Positions 8,459 to 17,503 of a stretch of DNA of 64,000 nt are shown one piece after another. Source of the stretch: Psychrobacter sp. 28M-43. Lineage in GTDB: Bacteria; Pseudomonadota; Gammaproteobacteria; Pseudomonadales; Moraxellaceae. The position numbers and the translations under genes were made by a program. The notes under the pieces were generated by a model. It was not told where the DNA came from and ran no database searches. It saw nothing but the letters and a program-made list of their open reading frames with translations. Location: assembly GCF_014770435.1 (NCBI RefSeq), contig NZ_CP061739.1, positions 1,550,001 through 1,614,000 on the forward strand, in the 5' to 3' direction. Every line of letters starts with the position of its first letter. Within the stretch, counting starts at the first letter, position 1.

Positions 8459-9364
8459 TTAGCAGTAATAAGCCTGTTTTTGATGTAATGATTCCCGCAG
8501 ATGCGCTACAAGCAGTTTTAACTTTTGGTCCGGTTGCCGTGCCTTGGGGTAAACCGCATACATCCCCATTTTCTTTCGTGTAAAGCGCTGCAAAATCTGG
8601 GTGAGCGTATTTTGCTGCATCTCTTCATAAACAAGTGCTTGTGGTAAAAAGGCGATACCTAGGTCGCTGAGAGTCGCTTGTTTAATCGCATTAAGATGAT
8701 TGCTATGAAACCGCCCCTGTACAGGAAGCAATTGCTCTGTACCATCTATATATAGCGGCCATATACCATTCGCCGTATGATCAAACTTATAGACCAAACA
8801 CTCATGACTCCGTAATTGTTCAGGGGTTTGAGGTGTACCGTGTCGCTCTAAATAGTCTGGTGTTGCACATATGACCCATTGGCTATCTATAAGGCGTCTT
8901 GCAATGAGTGATGAGTCTTCAAGCTCTGCTGTCCTTATCGCTAGATCAAACCCTTCTTCTATCAAATCAACCAATCGATTGGTAATCTGTAAATCTACTG
9001 ATATTTCTGGGTGTTGTTTACAGAATTCGGCAATGGATTCGCTCAATATTAGATTTGCAGAGACCGCTGGCATGGTTATACGTATGTTGCCTTTCATGTC
9101 CTCACCATAGCCTGTTACGGCATTTTCAGCTTCCTGAAAGGCAAATTTAGCGATTTTAGCTTTGTTATAAAGCGTCCTTCCTGCATCAGTTAAGCTTAAC
9201 TTTCTGGTTGTCCTATAAAGCAGCTGTGCATTTAAGCTTTCTTCTAATCTTGCAATGCGTTTGCTTACCACTGAATTCGTTAATGACAGCTTTTCAGCGA
9301 CCCGAGAAAATGAGCCTTCATCAACCACTTGGACGAATAAAACCATATCGTCAGCTTTGCCCAT
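8459..9364 (-). CDS. LysR-type transcriptional regulator
   Basis: This 301-residue LysR regulator has its helix-turn-helix in residues 1-60 (FSRVAEKLSLTNSVVSKRIARLE) and the wing LLYRTTRKLSLTDAG. The effector-domain pattern is that of the large group resembling DsdC/AaeR-type regulators: GNIRITMPA, DLAIRTAELEDSSLIARRL and LSDLGIAFLPQ. It is divergent from the D-lactate dehydrogenase gene with 271 bases between the starts, so dld is a possible target. The convergent glutathione S-transferase remnant at its 3' end may be the trace of a lost partner. Confidence 0.9.
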   Translation of the reverse strand: MGKADDMVLFVQVVDEGSFSRVAEKLSLTNSVVSKRIARLEESLNAQLLYRTTRKLSLTDAGRTLYNKAKIAKFAFQEAENAVTGYGEDMKGNIRITMPAVSANLILSESIAEFCKQHPEISVDLQITNRLVDLIEEGFDLAIRTAELEDSSLIARRLIDSQWVICATPDYLERHGTPQTPEQLRSHECLVYKFDHTANGIWPLYIDGTEQLLPVQGRFHSNHLNAIKQATLSDLGIAFLPQALVYEEMQQNTLTQILQRFTRKKMGMYAVYPKARQPDQKLKLLVAHLRESLHQKQAYYC

Positions 9365-9635
9365 ACTTGTTCCCCAATTGGTGTAATACGTTTTGGATTA
9401 TAGCAAAAAAAGAAAATAACATTGTCCTTTGATGCAATATATCAATGTATTGACAAGGCGTAGAATATTTTAGGGAATTTTAAGCATTTAATCGATACAC
9501 TGATGAGCAATGACTGTGTATGGCGGCTTGAAAGGTTCTAATCACTATTTTACCTACCATCTATTATGTGTTGTTCTGCGGGATTATCGTCATGGCTGCC
9601 ATTTACCTCCTTGGTTTTCAAGGGCCTTTAGCATC

Positions 9636-11444
9636 ATGAGTGACACACAATCACCAAATAAAGAGCGTCATATGCCGTTATTAAATAGAGCTTCATCAAA
9701 CCTTTTTTCATCAAACATAGTGCATCAAGATCAAGATACACTCCGTCCTGAGCAAGTGTTAGATAAGCTAACCAATTTACTGGGAGCCAGCAATGTACAG
9801 GCCGATCCAGAAAAAAACGAACACTATAGAATGGGGTGGCGCTCTGGTGGCGGCAATGCTTTGGCTGTTTTGTTTCCACAAACGTTGCTGGAGATTTGGC
9901 GTAGTCTAGAAATATGTGTGGAAGGCGACTGCATTATTATCATGCAAGCAGCAAAAACAGGACTGACTGAAGGTTCAACCCCGAGCGGTAATGACTACGA
10001 TAGACCGGTGGTTGTGATTAATACCCTTGCAATGAATCAGTTGTATTTGGTGAATGACAACGAGCAAGTGATTAGCTTACCTGGCGCTACGTTACATCAG
10101 TTGCAAAGTGAGCTTAAAGCTGTAAATAGAGCGCCTCACTCGGTCATCGGTTCATCGACGTTGGGTGCATCAATTATTGGCGGTGTCTCTAACAATTCAG
10201 GTGGGGCACTGGTTAAAAGAGGGCCTGCTTATACCGAGCTTGCTTTGTTTGCCCAAATAGACAAGCACGGTCAACTAGTATTGGTTAATCACCTAGATGT
10301 AGAGTTGGGAGATACTCCAGAAGAAATACTCACTAACTTACAAACAGGTAATTTTGATAAAAGAGCATTACCTGATACTGGTAAGATGGCATCTGACAAA
10401 GAGTACATTGCTAGAGTAAAAGATGTTGATGCAAGCACACCAAGTCGTTTTAATGCGGATAAGCGAAAACTTTATGAAGCCAGTGGCTGCGCTGGCAAGC
10501 TTGCCGTGTTTGCAGTGCGTCTTGATACCTATCCAACGGCTGTAAAAGAGAAAACCTTTTATATAGGTACCAACAGTGTGAGTGAGCTTGCACAGCTCAG
10601 AAGGCAAATGTTATCGAGCTTCGATAATATCCCTGAAGTGGGTGAGTATATGCATCGTGATATATTTGATGTATCTGCTAAGTATGGTAAGGACACGTTC
10701 CTGAGTATTAAGCATCTCGGTACCAATGCCTTACCTAGATTGTTTTCTATCAAAGGTGCTATGGATGCAAAATTCCATAAATGGTCATGGATGCCAAAGC
10801 ATTTCACTGACAAAGTCATGCAGTTCGTCGCCAATATATTTCCAAAGCATTTACCGAAGCGAATGCTAGAGTATCGCGACCAATATGAGCATCATCTCAT
10901 CTTAAAAATGAGTGATGATGGCATAGCAGAAGCACAGGATTTTCTGAAGGTATTTTTCGACGCTTCAAATACGGGTAGCTATTTTGAATGTAGTCAAGAA
11001 GAATCGGAAAGCGCTTTTTTACATCGCTTTGCCGCTGCAGGTGCCGCACTAAGGTATGAAGTCATACATGAAAAAGACGTCGGCGATATATTGGCATTGG
11101 ATATTGCTATACCACGTAACGAATTAGAATGGCTCGAAACGTTACCTAAAGACATTGAACAACATTTGGAAAAGAAACTCTATTATGGACACTTCTTTTG
11201 TTATGTATTTCATCAAGACTATATTCTGAAGAAGGGTAGTGATGCACATCTTGTTAAAAAAATGATGTTAGAGCTACTGAGCGCACGCGGAGCCAAATAT
11301 CCTGCTGAGCATAATGTCGGGCATCTATACGAAGCAGAACCTGATTTGCAAAACTTTTATCAAAGTCTAGACCCAACCAATACCTTTAATCCAGGTATTG
11401 GTAAAATGTCGAAAACCAAACGCAATTGCTCGTGTTGTTTATAA
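9636..11444 (+). CDS. dld: D-lactate dehydrogenase, FAD-dependent, respiratory
   Basis: This enzyme oxidises D-lactate to pyruvate at the inner face of the membrane and passes electrons to quinone. The translation follows E. coli Dld closely: GWRSGGGNALAVLFP, MQAAKTGLTEGSTPSGNDYD, SVIGSSTLGASIIGG, NNSGGALVKRGPAYTELALFA (FAD domain), and the Dld-specific membrane-binding region later. From the ATG at 9636 it has 602 residues, compared with about 570 in E. coli; an ATG at 9672 would give 590. The frame is open upstream to 9510, but that part shows no family sequence. It ends in an unusual CSCC. A terminator follows at 11557. Confidence 0.94.
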   Translation: MSDTQSPNKERHMPLLNRASSNLFSSNIVHQDQDTLRPEQVLDKLTNLLGASNVQADPEKNEHYRMGWRSGGGNALAVLFPQTLLEIWRSLEICVEGDCIIIMQAAKTGLTEGSTPSGNDYDRPVVVINTLAMNQLYLVNDNEQVISLPGATLHQLQSELKAVNRAPHSVIGSSTLGASIIGGVSNNSGGALVKRGPAYTELALFAQIDKHGQLVLVNHLDVELGDTPEEILTNLQTGNFDKRALPDTGKMASDKEYIARVKDVDASTPSRFNADKRKLYEASGCAGKLAVFAVRLDTYPTAVKEKTFYIGTNSVSELAQLRRQMLSSFDNIPEVGEYMHRDIFDVSAKYGKDTFLSIKHLGTNALPRLFSIKGAMDAKFHKWSWMPKHFTDKVMQFVANIFPKHLPKRMLEYRDQYEHHLILKMSDDGIAEAQDFLKVFFDASNTGSYFECSQEESESAFLHRFAAAGAALRYEVIHEKDVGDILALDIAIPRNELEWLETLPKDIEQHLEKKLYYGHFFCYVFHQDYILKKGSDAHLVKKMMLELLSARGAKYPAEHNVGHLYEAEPDLQNFYQSLDPTNTFNPGIGKMSKTKRNCSCCL

Positions 11445-11556
11445 CTGAACTTTAAAACTGGCAGTGGGCTGATTATTTATCAGTTGCTAAGCTAAGTAGC
11501 TAAGTTGCTGGATAGTTCAGTGTTTGTCTATTATAAATTGTTCAATACATCCTCAG

Positions 11557-11590
11557 AAGCACTGCCGATTGGTAGTGCTTTTTTATTATT
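11557..11590 (+). terminator. Intrinsic terminator of dld
   Basis: A 10-bp stem AAGCACTGCC / GGTAGTGCTT with one G-T pair and the tetraloop GATT is followed by TTTTATTATT. It lies in the 310-base gap between dld and maeA. I see nothing else definite in that gap. Confidence 0.85.
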
Positions 11591-11754
11591 TCTCGGTAAA
11601 TGTATCAGCAGCCTCGAGTTCAGAAGCACATTTATTCAAAATGATTTTGTTATCTATTGTTAAATACCAGTCGATGCTATGTATAATGCAGCACTAGCAT
11701 AGCTTTCACTCAGTATGGCTTTCACTCATATGCCTTTAATAAGAAGATTACATT

Positions 11755-13437
11755 ATGTCAAACAAGCGTCCTTTATATATTCCTGTTGCTGGACCCGCTC
11801 TTTTAGAGACACCTTTATTGAATAAAGGTAGTGCTTTTTCATCAGAAGAACGTAGTAGCTTTAATTTAACGGGGCTATTACCTCATAATATTGAAACGAT
11901 TGAGGAGCAATCATTACGTGCTTATCATCAACTAAGCTCATTCACTGATGCGATGGATAAGCATATTTACTTGCGTAACATCCAAGATACCAATGAAACC
12001 TTATTTCATCATTTAATTGAGCAGCATATCGAAGAAGTGATGCCGCTCATTTATACCCCAACCGTTGGTCAGGCGTGTGAAAAATTCTCGCAAATCTATC
12101 GTCGTAAACGGGGTTTGTTTATCTCATATCCTGAGCGTCACAAAATCGACGACATGCTACAAAATGCCACCAAACAAAACGTTAAAGTGATCGTTGTTAC
12201 TGACGGTGAACGTATATTGGGCCTAGGAGATCAGGGTATTGGCGGTATGGGCATTCCAATCGGTAAGTTGTCTTTATATACGGCTTGTGGTGGTATTAGC
12301 CCAGCTTATTGTCTACCTATTTTACTGGATGTCGGCACCAATAACCAACAGTTGCTTGATGATCCTATGTATATGGGCTGGAGAAATCCGCGCATCTCTG
12401 GCGATGAATATAATGAATTTGTGGACTTATTTATTCAAGCCGTTAAGCGTCGTTGGCCAGAAGTGTTATTGCAATTTGAAGATTTTGCTCAGGAAAACGC
12501 GACCCCGTTATTGAATAAATATCGTGATCAGCTATGCTGCTTTAATGATGATATTCAAGGGACTGCTGCGGTTTCAGTCGGCACTTTGATTGCAGCGTGT
12601 CTAAATAAAGGTCAAAAACTTAGTCAACAGAATATCGCATTTTTAGGCGCAGGATCTGCGGGTTGCGGTATTGCTGAGCATATTATTCGCCAAATGCAGC
12701 GTGAAGGATTGACTGAAGAGCAAGCTCGTAGTCAAGTATTCATGGTTGACCGTTATGGCTTGCTAACAGATGGCATGACAGAACTGCAAAAATTCCAAGA
12801 ACCATTAGTACAAAAGGAATCAGCTATTGCCAGCTGGGATAAAAGTAAGAAGCTTGGTTTAGCGCAAGTGGTTAAACAAGCAAAAATCACCGTATTATTT
12901 GGTGTTAGCGGACAAAAAGGTCTGTTCACCCAAGAAGTGATCGAATCGCTATGTGCTAATACTGAGCACCCAATTGTACTACCACTTTCAAATCCAACGT
13001 CTCGTGTGGAAGCTACGCCGCAAGAAGTCATGAATTGGAGTAAAGGTAAGGCAATTGTTGCGACGGGTAGTCCGTTTCCTCATACCACTTATAACGGTCA
13101 GTCTTTTGAGGTTTCTCAGTGTAATAACAGCTATATTTTCCCTGGTATTGGTCTGGGTGTCTTAGCAGCACGTGCGACAGGTATCAGCGATAATATGCTA
13201 ACGGCAGCAAGCCAAGCCCTTGCAGATATATCAATGGAATACGAAAAGGCACCTGGTGCCATCTTACCGCCGATCAAAGTTATCAGAGAGATCAGTGAAA
13301 AAATAGCGTATGCAGTGGCTTTACAAGCGGCTCAAGATAAGCTAGCACTACCTATCACATCGGAGAATTTACAACGCCGATTAAAAGCGAATTTTTGGTT
13401 ACCTGAATATCGTAACTATCGCCGTACTTCTTTCTAG
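11755..13437 (+). CDS. maeA: NAD-dependent malic enzyme
   Basis: Malic enzyme converts malate oxidatively to pyruvate and CO2 with NAD. The 560-residue length matches E. coli MaeA (SfcA). Visible signatures are [14 protein letters not shown] near residue 100, the catalytic region [17 protein letters not shown], the metal-binding [10 protein letters not shown] and the nucleotide motif [14 protein letters not shown]. It ends [13 protein letters not shown], as in the family. With dld upstream it forms a pair feeding pyruvate; both have their own terminators, so they are not one operon. Confidence 0.96.
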   Translation: MSNKRPLYIPVAGPALLETPLLNKGSAFSSEERSSFNLTGLLPHNIETIEEQSLRAYHQLSSFTDAMDKHIYLRNIQDTNETLFHHLIEQHIEEVMPLIYTPTVGQACEKFSQIYRRKRGLFISYPERHKIDDMLQNATKQNVKVIVVTDGERILGLGDQGIGGMGIPIGKLSLYTACGGISPAYCLPILLDVGTNNQQLLDDPMYMGWRNPRISGDEYNEFVDLFIQAVKRRWPEVLLQFEDFAQENATPLLNKYRDQLCCFNDDIQGTAAVSVGTLIAACLNKGQKLSQQNIAFLGAGSAGCGIAEHIIRQMQREGLTEEQARSQVFMVDRYGLLTDGMTELQKFQEPLVQKESAIASWDKSKKLGLAQVVKQAKITVLFGVSGQKGLFTQEVIESLCANTEHPIVLPLSNPTSRVEATPQEVMNWSKGKAIVATGSPFPHTTYNGQSFEVSQCNNSYIFPGIGLGVLAARATGISDNMLTAASQALADISMEYEKAPGAILPPIKVIREISEKIAYAVALQAAQDKLALPITSENLQRRLKANFWLPEYRNYRRTSF

Positions 13438-13496
13438 ATTAGATATAAAAATTCCTAATATTAGGTACATTATCTAAATAAAGTACTGAATAAAAG

Positions 13497-13541
13497 AAGG
13501 TTGCTAGCGCTATATTACATATAGTGTTGGCAACCTTTTTT
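13497..13541 (+). terminator. Intrinsic terminator of maeA
   Basis: An outer stem AAGGTTGC / GCAACCTT (13497-13504, 13530-13537) encloses a further paired segment around TAGCGCTATA / TATAGTGTTG. TTTTTATT follows on the plus strand. Confidence 0.85.
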
Positions 13542-13676
13542 ATTTCTATCAAAGTTCATTAGTTTATCAAGTTTACTTCTACCATTCCTTCAGTATAGCT
13601 AAGCTTAAGTATTCAAGCATGCATCTGCTTAAAGAAAAAGGTGTTAATTAACCGTTGAAGTTAGAAGTAATCCCAA

Positions 13677-14762
13677 TTATTGATTCAACTTTATACGTAA
13701 GATATGGTATGGCTTCACAGAGCCCTCTTCACCTTGATTTAACGCAGGGTTAAGATGTAGTGAGTTTTGAGTGATGTATAAGTAGCCATTTTGAATTGAA
13801 AACCCATCAGCCCATGATAGTAGACTGTCATCTTGAGCAAAGGTCTTGAAGCCATCTTTAGTCACGATGCTGACGGCATTTTTTTCAATATCTCCAACGT
13901 AGATATCTCCATTATTCGCCATAATCATCCCATCACTAGGACGTTTTTCACCATAAAACTCTATGGTTTTACTCAGTTGGCTGTCTGTTAAATTATCATT
14001 AGCAAGTGATGAGGCAGGCAAGCGGTAAATTACACTACCATTCACTGTACCGAAATATACCCATTCATTTTGGGCATCCATAGTGATTGGGTTTAAACTT
14101 AGGTAAATTGCATCAGAACTACCATTTTCACGCTTAGTTGCCATTAATGACCCATCAATAATAAGGTCATGCTCAGGTGCTAAAAGTGCTTTATTTGCTT
14201 GAAGAACACGGCGAGAGTTACCTGTGTCTAAGTCAACAACTACAAAGGCAGGTGCAGGTGCTCCTGACAAATTACCGAGACTAGTATCAGCTATGTATAT
14301 TTTATTGCGCTTAGTATCGATCACAAAGTCTTGTAAGAACGAGTTGTCTACAGTAGCATCACTATCGATCTCAATGCGTTTAAAGAGTCTGTTATTTAAG
14401 GTATCCCAAGCTACGATTTGAGCAGGCGAATTTTTGCTACCCATATCTAGAATCCAAACCACTCCATCTGGAGTGCTTTCAATACCAATAACTGAAGCAA
14501 ATCCAACATCTCCTTTATCTGGACCGTCAGCCCAGTCTACGTTTGGAAAAGGTTTAGTTAAGCCATCACTCATCAATTCAACCACACGGTATTCAGGGTT
14601 ATCTAGGGGTTGCATGGACAAAAATGTTCGTCCTTGTTGAGTTACCGTGATATTACCAGGGCGAGTATCATCTATTTGTGCAACGACCTCAATATTGTTG
14701 GCATGAGCTGTGCCTAATATCAATGCAGCACTTATAGCCAGTAGTGACTTTACATATTTCAT
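13677..14762 (-). CDS. Secreted major-royal-jelly-protein / dopachrome-tautomerase-like beta-propeller
   Basis: The 361-residue exported protein has a clear signal peptide (MKYVKSLLAISAALILGTAHA, cleavage after residue 21). The mature part shows the repeated strands of the yellow/MRJP family: GRTFLSMQPLDNPEYRVVEL, GVVWILDMGS, RNKIYIADTS, WVYFGTVNGSVIYRLPA, KRPSDGMIMANNGDIYVGDIEKNAV and NGYLYITQNSLH. A six-bladed propeller in the periplasm is expected. The bacterial function is unknown; 'L-dopachrome tautomerase-related' is an annotation by homology. AGGAGA precedes the start. It lies next to a decayed antibiotic-biosynthesis-monooxygenase gene and an alpha/beta hydrolase, which may once have formed a module with it. 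Confidence 0.88.
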   Translation of the reverse strand: MKYVKSLLAISAALILGTAHANNIEVVAQIDDTRPGNITVTQQGRTFLSMQPLDNPEYRVVELMSDGLTKPFPNVDWADGPDKGDVGFASVIGIESTPDGVVWILDMGSKNSPAQIVAWDTLNNRLFKRIEIDSDATVDNSFLQDFVIDTKRNKIYIADTSLGNLSGAPAPAFVVVDLDTGNSRRVLQANKALLAPEHDLIIDGSLMATKRENGSSDAIYLSLNPITMDAQNEWVYFGTVNGSVIYRLPASSLANDNLTDSQLSKTIEFYGEKRPSDGMIMANNGDIYVGDIEKNAVSIVTKDGFKTFAQDDSLLSWADGFSIQNGYLYITQNSLHLNPALNQGEEGSVKPYHILRIKLNQ

Positions 14763-14882
14763 TTGAATCTCCTGTATTTATTGATGTATATAGGTACTCA
14801 AGCATAATATTGAGTGTATGACGTTTAGCACCTAATACTATTTATTCACTAATAGTTATTAATATCTTTTATTTGATGTCAG

Positions 14883-15168
14883 TTACCCAATAACGATCAT
14901 TTTATTCAAAGTGAATTTTTCTATTGCACCTTTAGTGGCTTTTGAGTAATCGTCAAAATGTTTATTACTCATATGAGCCTGTCAAAGTTCACGTGACGCC
15001 CAATTTTCGTAGAATATAAAATGAGCAGGATTTTTATTATCTTGATGTAAGTCGTAATTGATACACACTTTTTTAGTGCGAGTAACACCAATAAGTTTTA
15101 TCAATTCTGTTTTGACCGTTTCGATTTGGTTTGGCCATGATATTAGCAACGATGGTTAATCTAGCCAT
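14883..15168 (-). pseudogene. Broken antibiotic-biosynthesis-monooxygenase (YgiN-like) gene
   Basis: Reading leftward from the ATG at 15168 gives MARLTIVANIMAKPN. After a frameshift near 15121 it continues ETVKTELIKLIGVTR, then INYDLHQDNKNPAHFIFYENWASREL, a stop (TGA at 14982-14984), then QAHMSNKHFDDY and a normal stop at 14883. This is the pattern of the small ABM-domain quinol-monooxygenase proteins. The TGA stands between REL and QAHM, within a segment that is normally continuous. One indel and one nonsense codon indicate a recent pseudogene. The remaining length of about 95 codons matches the family. Confidence 0.8.
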
Positions 15169-15637
15169 AATAGAATTATTTTTAACCACTAATGTTAAAC
15201 TTTATCAAGTCAAAAGATATCGTTAGTTAATCGACTGCTTTAAAACGATTATATATAGCTAGTTATAGTAGAGGTAGAGGCTTAACTCAAGAAACACTTT
15301 CAATGTTATCTTGAAAGTAGTTGTTTATCATAATTAATGCTGCCAAAATTCTTATTGACCAAACCGCGGTATTGATAACAAGGCCTAGGAAAACTAAACT
15401 ACATATCTGAGCACTTTATACTTATAGCTAATAGCATTCAGGCGTTGTTGCCTTGATTAAAGCGAAGCTGATATATATGGGTATTATCAATATTGCAAAC
15501 ACTATGATATTGAGAGAGCTATTACCTAAAAAATTACGGTTAAAGTTAATACTTTTCTGCTTGAATTGTCATGAATGTAGTATTAGAAGGATGACTTATA
15601 TCGTGCTTATTTCTTGAAAAAGCAGTTTCTCAAACCC

Positions 15638-15679
15638 AAAAAAATCACCTTAACTTGAACAGTTAGGGTGATTTTTTTA
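15638..15679. terminator. Bidirectional hairpin terminator
   Basis: A stem AAAAAATCACCTTAAC / GTTAGGGTGATTTTTT with one mismatch and a 6-7 base loop has A- and T-tracts on both sides. It can therefore terminate transcription in either direction. No clear gene lies immediately before it. Confidence 0.65.
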
Positions 15680-15752
15680 TCTATGTAGTGATATAAAACT
15701 ATAAGGTCTGTATGGTCGCTTAGCTTGTTTTAGTTATGTGTAAATCAATATA

Positions 15753-15791
15753 CGTAAAAAAACCCTTGTTGCTCCAGGCTTACAAGGGTTT
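15753..15791 (-). terminator. Hairpin with T-tract, minus orientation
   Basis: A perfect 10-bp stem AAACCCTTGT / ACAAGGGTTT (15760-15769, 15782-15791) with a 12-base loop is followed by TTTTT on the minus strand. It would be a second terminator behind the alpha/beta hydrolase gene. Confidence 0.65.
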
Positions 15792-15946
15792 AAATAATTA
15801 ATACTCATATCTTAACTGGTGTGCTTACTCAGAGTAAGCTGTGGGCTCAATGGTTTTTTATACCAAGCTATATTTCGTGGAATTGTTGAAAGTTCATTTC
15901 GTATACACGTCTATAGTTAGTTCTCTATAATGGCGAACGGTACAAT

Positions 15947-15996
15947 AAAAATGCTGCATCGAACAGTAATATAGCATTTCTGTTTGATGCAGCGTT
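15947..15996 (-). terminator. Intrinsic terminator of the alpha/beta hydrolase gene
   Basis: A 14-bp stem with one mismatch, GCTGCATCGAACAG / CTGTTTGATGCAGC (15953-15966, 15980-15993), is followed by ATTTTTATT on the minus strand. It lies 30 bases after the hydrolase stop. Confidence 0.8.
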
Positions 15997-16025
15997 GTGT
16001 TATGTGTCTCTGTACCACTCGTGTT

Positions 16026-16847
16026 TTAGCTTAGAAACTGATTGATATGCTCACCAATTTCATCAGGTTTCTCATCAATCAACCAATGAGCGACATCTTT
16101 AATCCAGACAAGCTCTGCATTTGGAATCGCTTCTGCCAGCTTTGGTGCATATTCCGGTTTTTGGAAAGGGTCTTTATCACCCCACATAATGAACGTCTGA
16201 TGTGGAAGGTTGCTAAGTTCGTCAGTAATGGCCTGAGTATATTCTTTATTCAACCGTCTGAGATTGCGAAAGAAGGCGTGCTTGCCGTCTTCAGTTGACC
16301 AAGGTTCAAGATACATCTCGATAAGCTCATCAGTCATGACACTGTTATCGTATACCCCTTTTGGCAAGAAGCCTCGCATCATGCTTAAAAAGTCCTCTAG
16401 ACTCATCTCTGACTCAGCACCAGGTTCCTGTAGCGGCTCAAAATCTGGGATAGGCCATGAATCGAAGCAAATGCTATCTATCAAAATAAGCTTTCGAACT
16501 TTCTCTGGATAATTGACAGCTATCAACTGAGCAACGCCTCCACCAATATCATGTCCAACAATATCTGCTTGCCGCGCACCTAGGATATCCATGAGTTTTA
16601 CAATCATGTTGCTTTGCGCATTAATGGACACATCTGCGCTTTTTGGTTTTGCAGATTTCCCATAGTTGAGAAGGTCAGGGGCGATGACCCGATGTGTTTT
16701 TGCAAGTTGTGGAATAATATTTCGCCACATGAGGCTATTGGTTGGAATCCCGTGCAGCAGGATTATTGGACTACCTGAACCTTGTTCCAGAAATGCAATC
16801 TTATGCCCGTCAATGTAGGTATAATTTTCTGTTATTTGAGTGCTCAT
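16026..16847 (-). CDS. Alpha/beta hydrolase with Asp nucleophile (dehalogenase / epoxide-hydrolase-like)
   Basis: This 273-residue cytoplasmic alpha/beta hydrolase has an HGIPTNS oxyanion loop near residue 33. The nucleophile elbow is VGHDIGGG, so the nucleophile is Asp as in haloalkane and haloacetate dehalogenases and epoxide hydrolases. The acid lies in MWGDKDPF and the catalytic His in KDVAHWLIDEKP. The residue after the nucleophile is Ile, where true haloalkane dehalogenases have Trp, so I do not name a substrate. AGGAG precedes the ATG. A terminator follows immediately, so it is monocistronic. Confidence 0.88.
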   Translation of the reverse strand: MSTQITENYTYIDGHKIAFLEQGSGSPIILLHGIPTNSLMWRNIIPQLAKTHRVIAPDLLNYGKSAKPKSADVSINAQSNMIVKLMDILGARQADIVGHDIGGGVAQLIAVNYPEKVRKLILIDSICFDSWPIPDFEPLQEPGAESEMSLEDFLSMMRGFLPKGVYDNSVMTDELIEMYLEPWSTEDGKHAFFRNLRRLNKEYTQAITDELSNLPHQTFIMWGDKDPFQKPEYAPKLAEAIPNAELVWIKDVAHWLIDEKPDEIGEHINQFLS

Positions 16848-17284
16848 AGCATACTCCTAAAGATGAATTTTAATAATCGTGAAATCGTTCTACGGAAAGG
16901 GGAGACAGATTTTTCAGTTAAGATAAGGCAGTAACTGACCCAACGTTATAATAGTAATGTGAAGGAATTCTTCAGGAGGTATACGGTCTCAGTGATCAAC
17001 GTCAACACGTCTATCAAAAATAATACTAACTGTTTATGGATCTTTATTGATGAGAAGCTTATTCTCATCACACTATTTCTTCTGCTCGCTTAGTTAAAAG
17101 CCTAATGAGATGGCTTTATTGAAATAACGCGACTGTACCAAAGACTGTTGCATTGAAGGTCGTGCTGAAGCTAGATAAACCAACCTGATGGAAGTGATAT
17201 TAATCATACATTAATAACAAAATCATTATGGCTTCAGCCGTTATAGGTTTGTAGCTCAACCGTTATTAATCGTTAACTACCGTG
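16848..17284. other. Intergenic stretch; one possible 33-residue ORF
   Basis: No clear gene is seen here. A strong AGGAGG (16975-16980) lies 11 bases before a GTG at 16992 that opens a 33-codon frame ending at 17093, with a hydrophobic C-terminal half (LILITLFLLLA). It could be a small membrane peptide, but nothing else supports it. The remainder is A+T-rich with scattered short repeats. Confidence 0.35.
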
Positions 17285-17346
17285 TATTAGAAGTAATAAA
17301 AAACCCCACAGCGTATAGGCCATGGGGTTTTTTATTACTTCTAATA
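17285..17346 (-). terminator. 24-bp perfect hairpin terminator behind tRNA-Arg
   Basis: The arms 17285-17308 and 17323-17346 are perfectly complementary over 24 bases, with a 14-base loop. The centre of the stem is AAAAAACCCCA / TGGGGTTTTTT, so it terminates transcription in both directions. It starts eight bases after the CCA end of the tRNA gene and is therefore its terminator. The stem is about twice as long as most in this window. Confidence 0.85.
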
Positions 17347-17354
17347 TTGTTTGA

Positions 17355-17430
17355 TGGTGCGCCCACCAAGACTCGAACTCGGATCGATCGCTTAGGAGGC
17401 AACTGCTCTATCCTGTTGAGCTATAGGCGC
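17355..17430 (-). tRNA. tRNA-Arg, anticodon CCT
   Basis: The 76-base gene folds as a full cloverleaf: acceptor GCGCCTA / TGGGCGC, anticodon loop CTCCTAA giving anticodon CCT, and T-arm CCGAG TTCGAGT CTTGG. The discriminator is A and the CCA end is encoded. It decodes AGG arginine codons. Some anticodon-stem pairs are G-T. A terminator follows directly. Confidence 0.95.
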
Positions 17431-17503
17431 ATTATGGAGTGACATTGTAGAAAAAAGCAGTCATAAAAGCAATCAACAAAAGATAAATAAAGACAATTTA
17501 TCC

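Larger units (their letters stand above)
15169..15946. other. Long A+T-rich stretch without a convincing gene
   Basis: About 780 bases hold no gene I can support. A 46-codon frame (15477-15617, plus strand) has a weak ribosome-binding site and is followed by a hairpin, but its composition looks random. On the minus strand around 15330-15400 a short open piece reads YRGLVNKNFGSINYDKQ, possibly a gene fragment of unknown origin. Two hairpins are listed separately. The stretch is probably decayed accessory DNA, in keeping with the neighbouring pseudogene. Confidence 0.5.

Noticed and set aside
15477..15617. 46-codon frame followed by a hairpin terminator
   Set aside because: Weak ribosome-binding site, no recognisable sequence, and it lies in apparently decayed A+T-rich DNA.
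16026..16847. Naming the alpha/beta hydrolase a haloalkane dehalogenase
   Set aside because: The Trp normally after the Asp nucleophile is Ile, so the halide-binding pair is incomplete.
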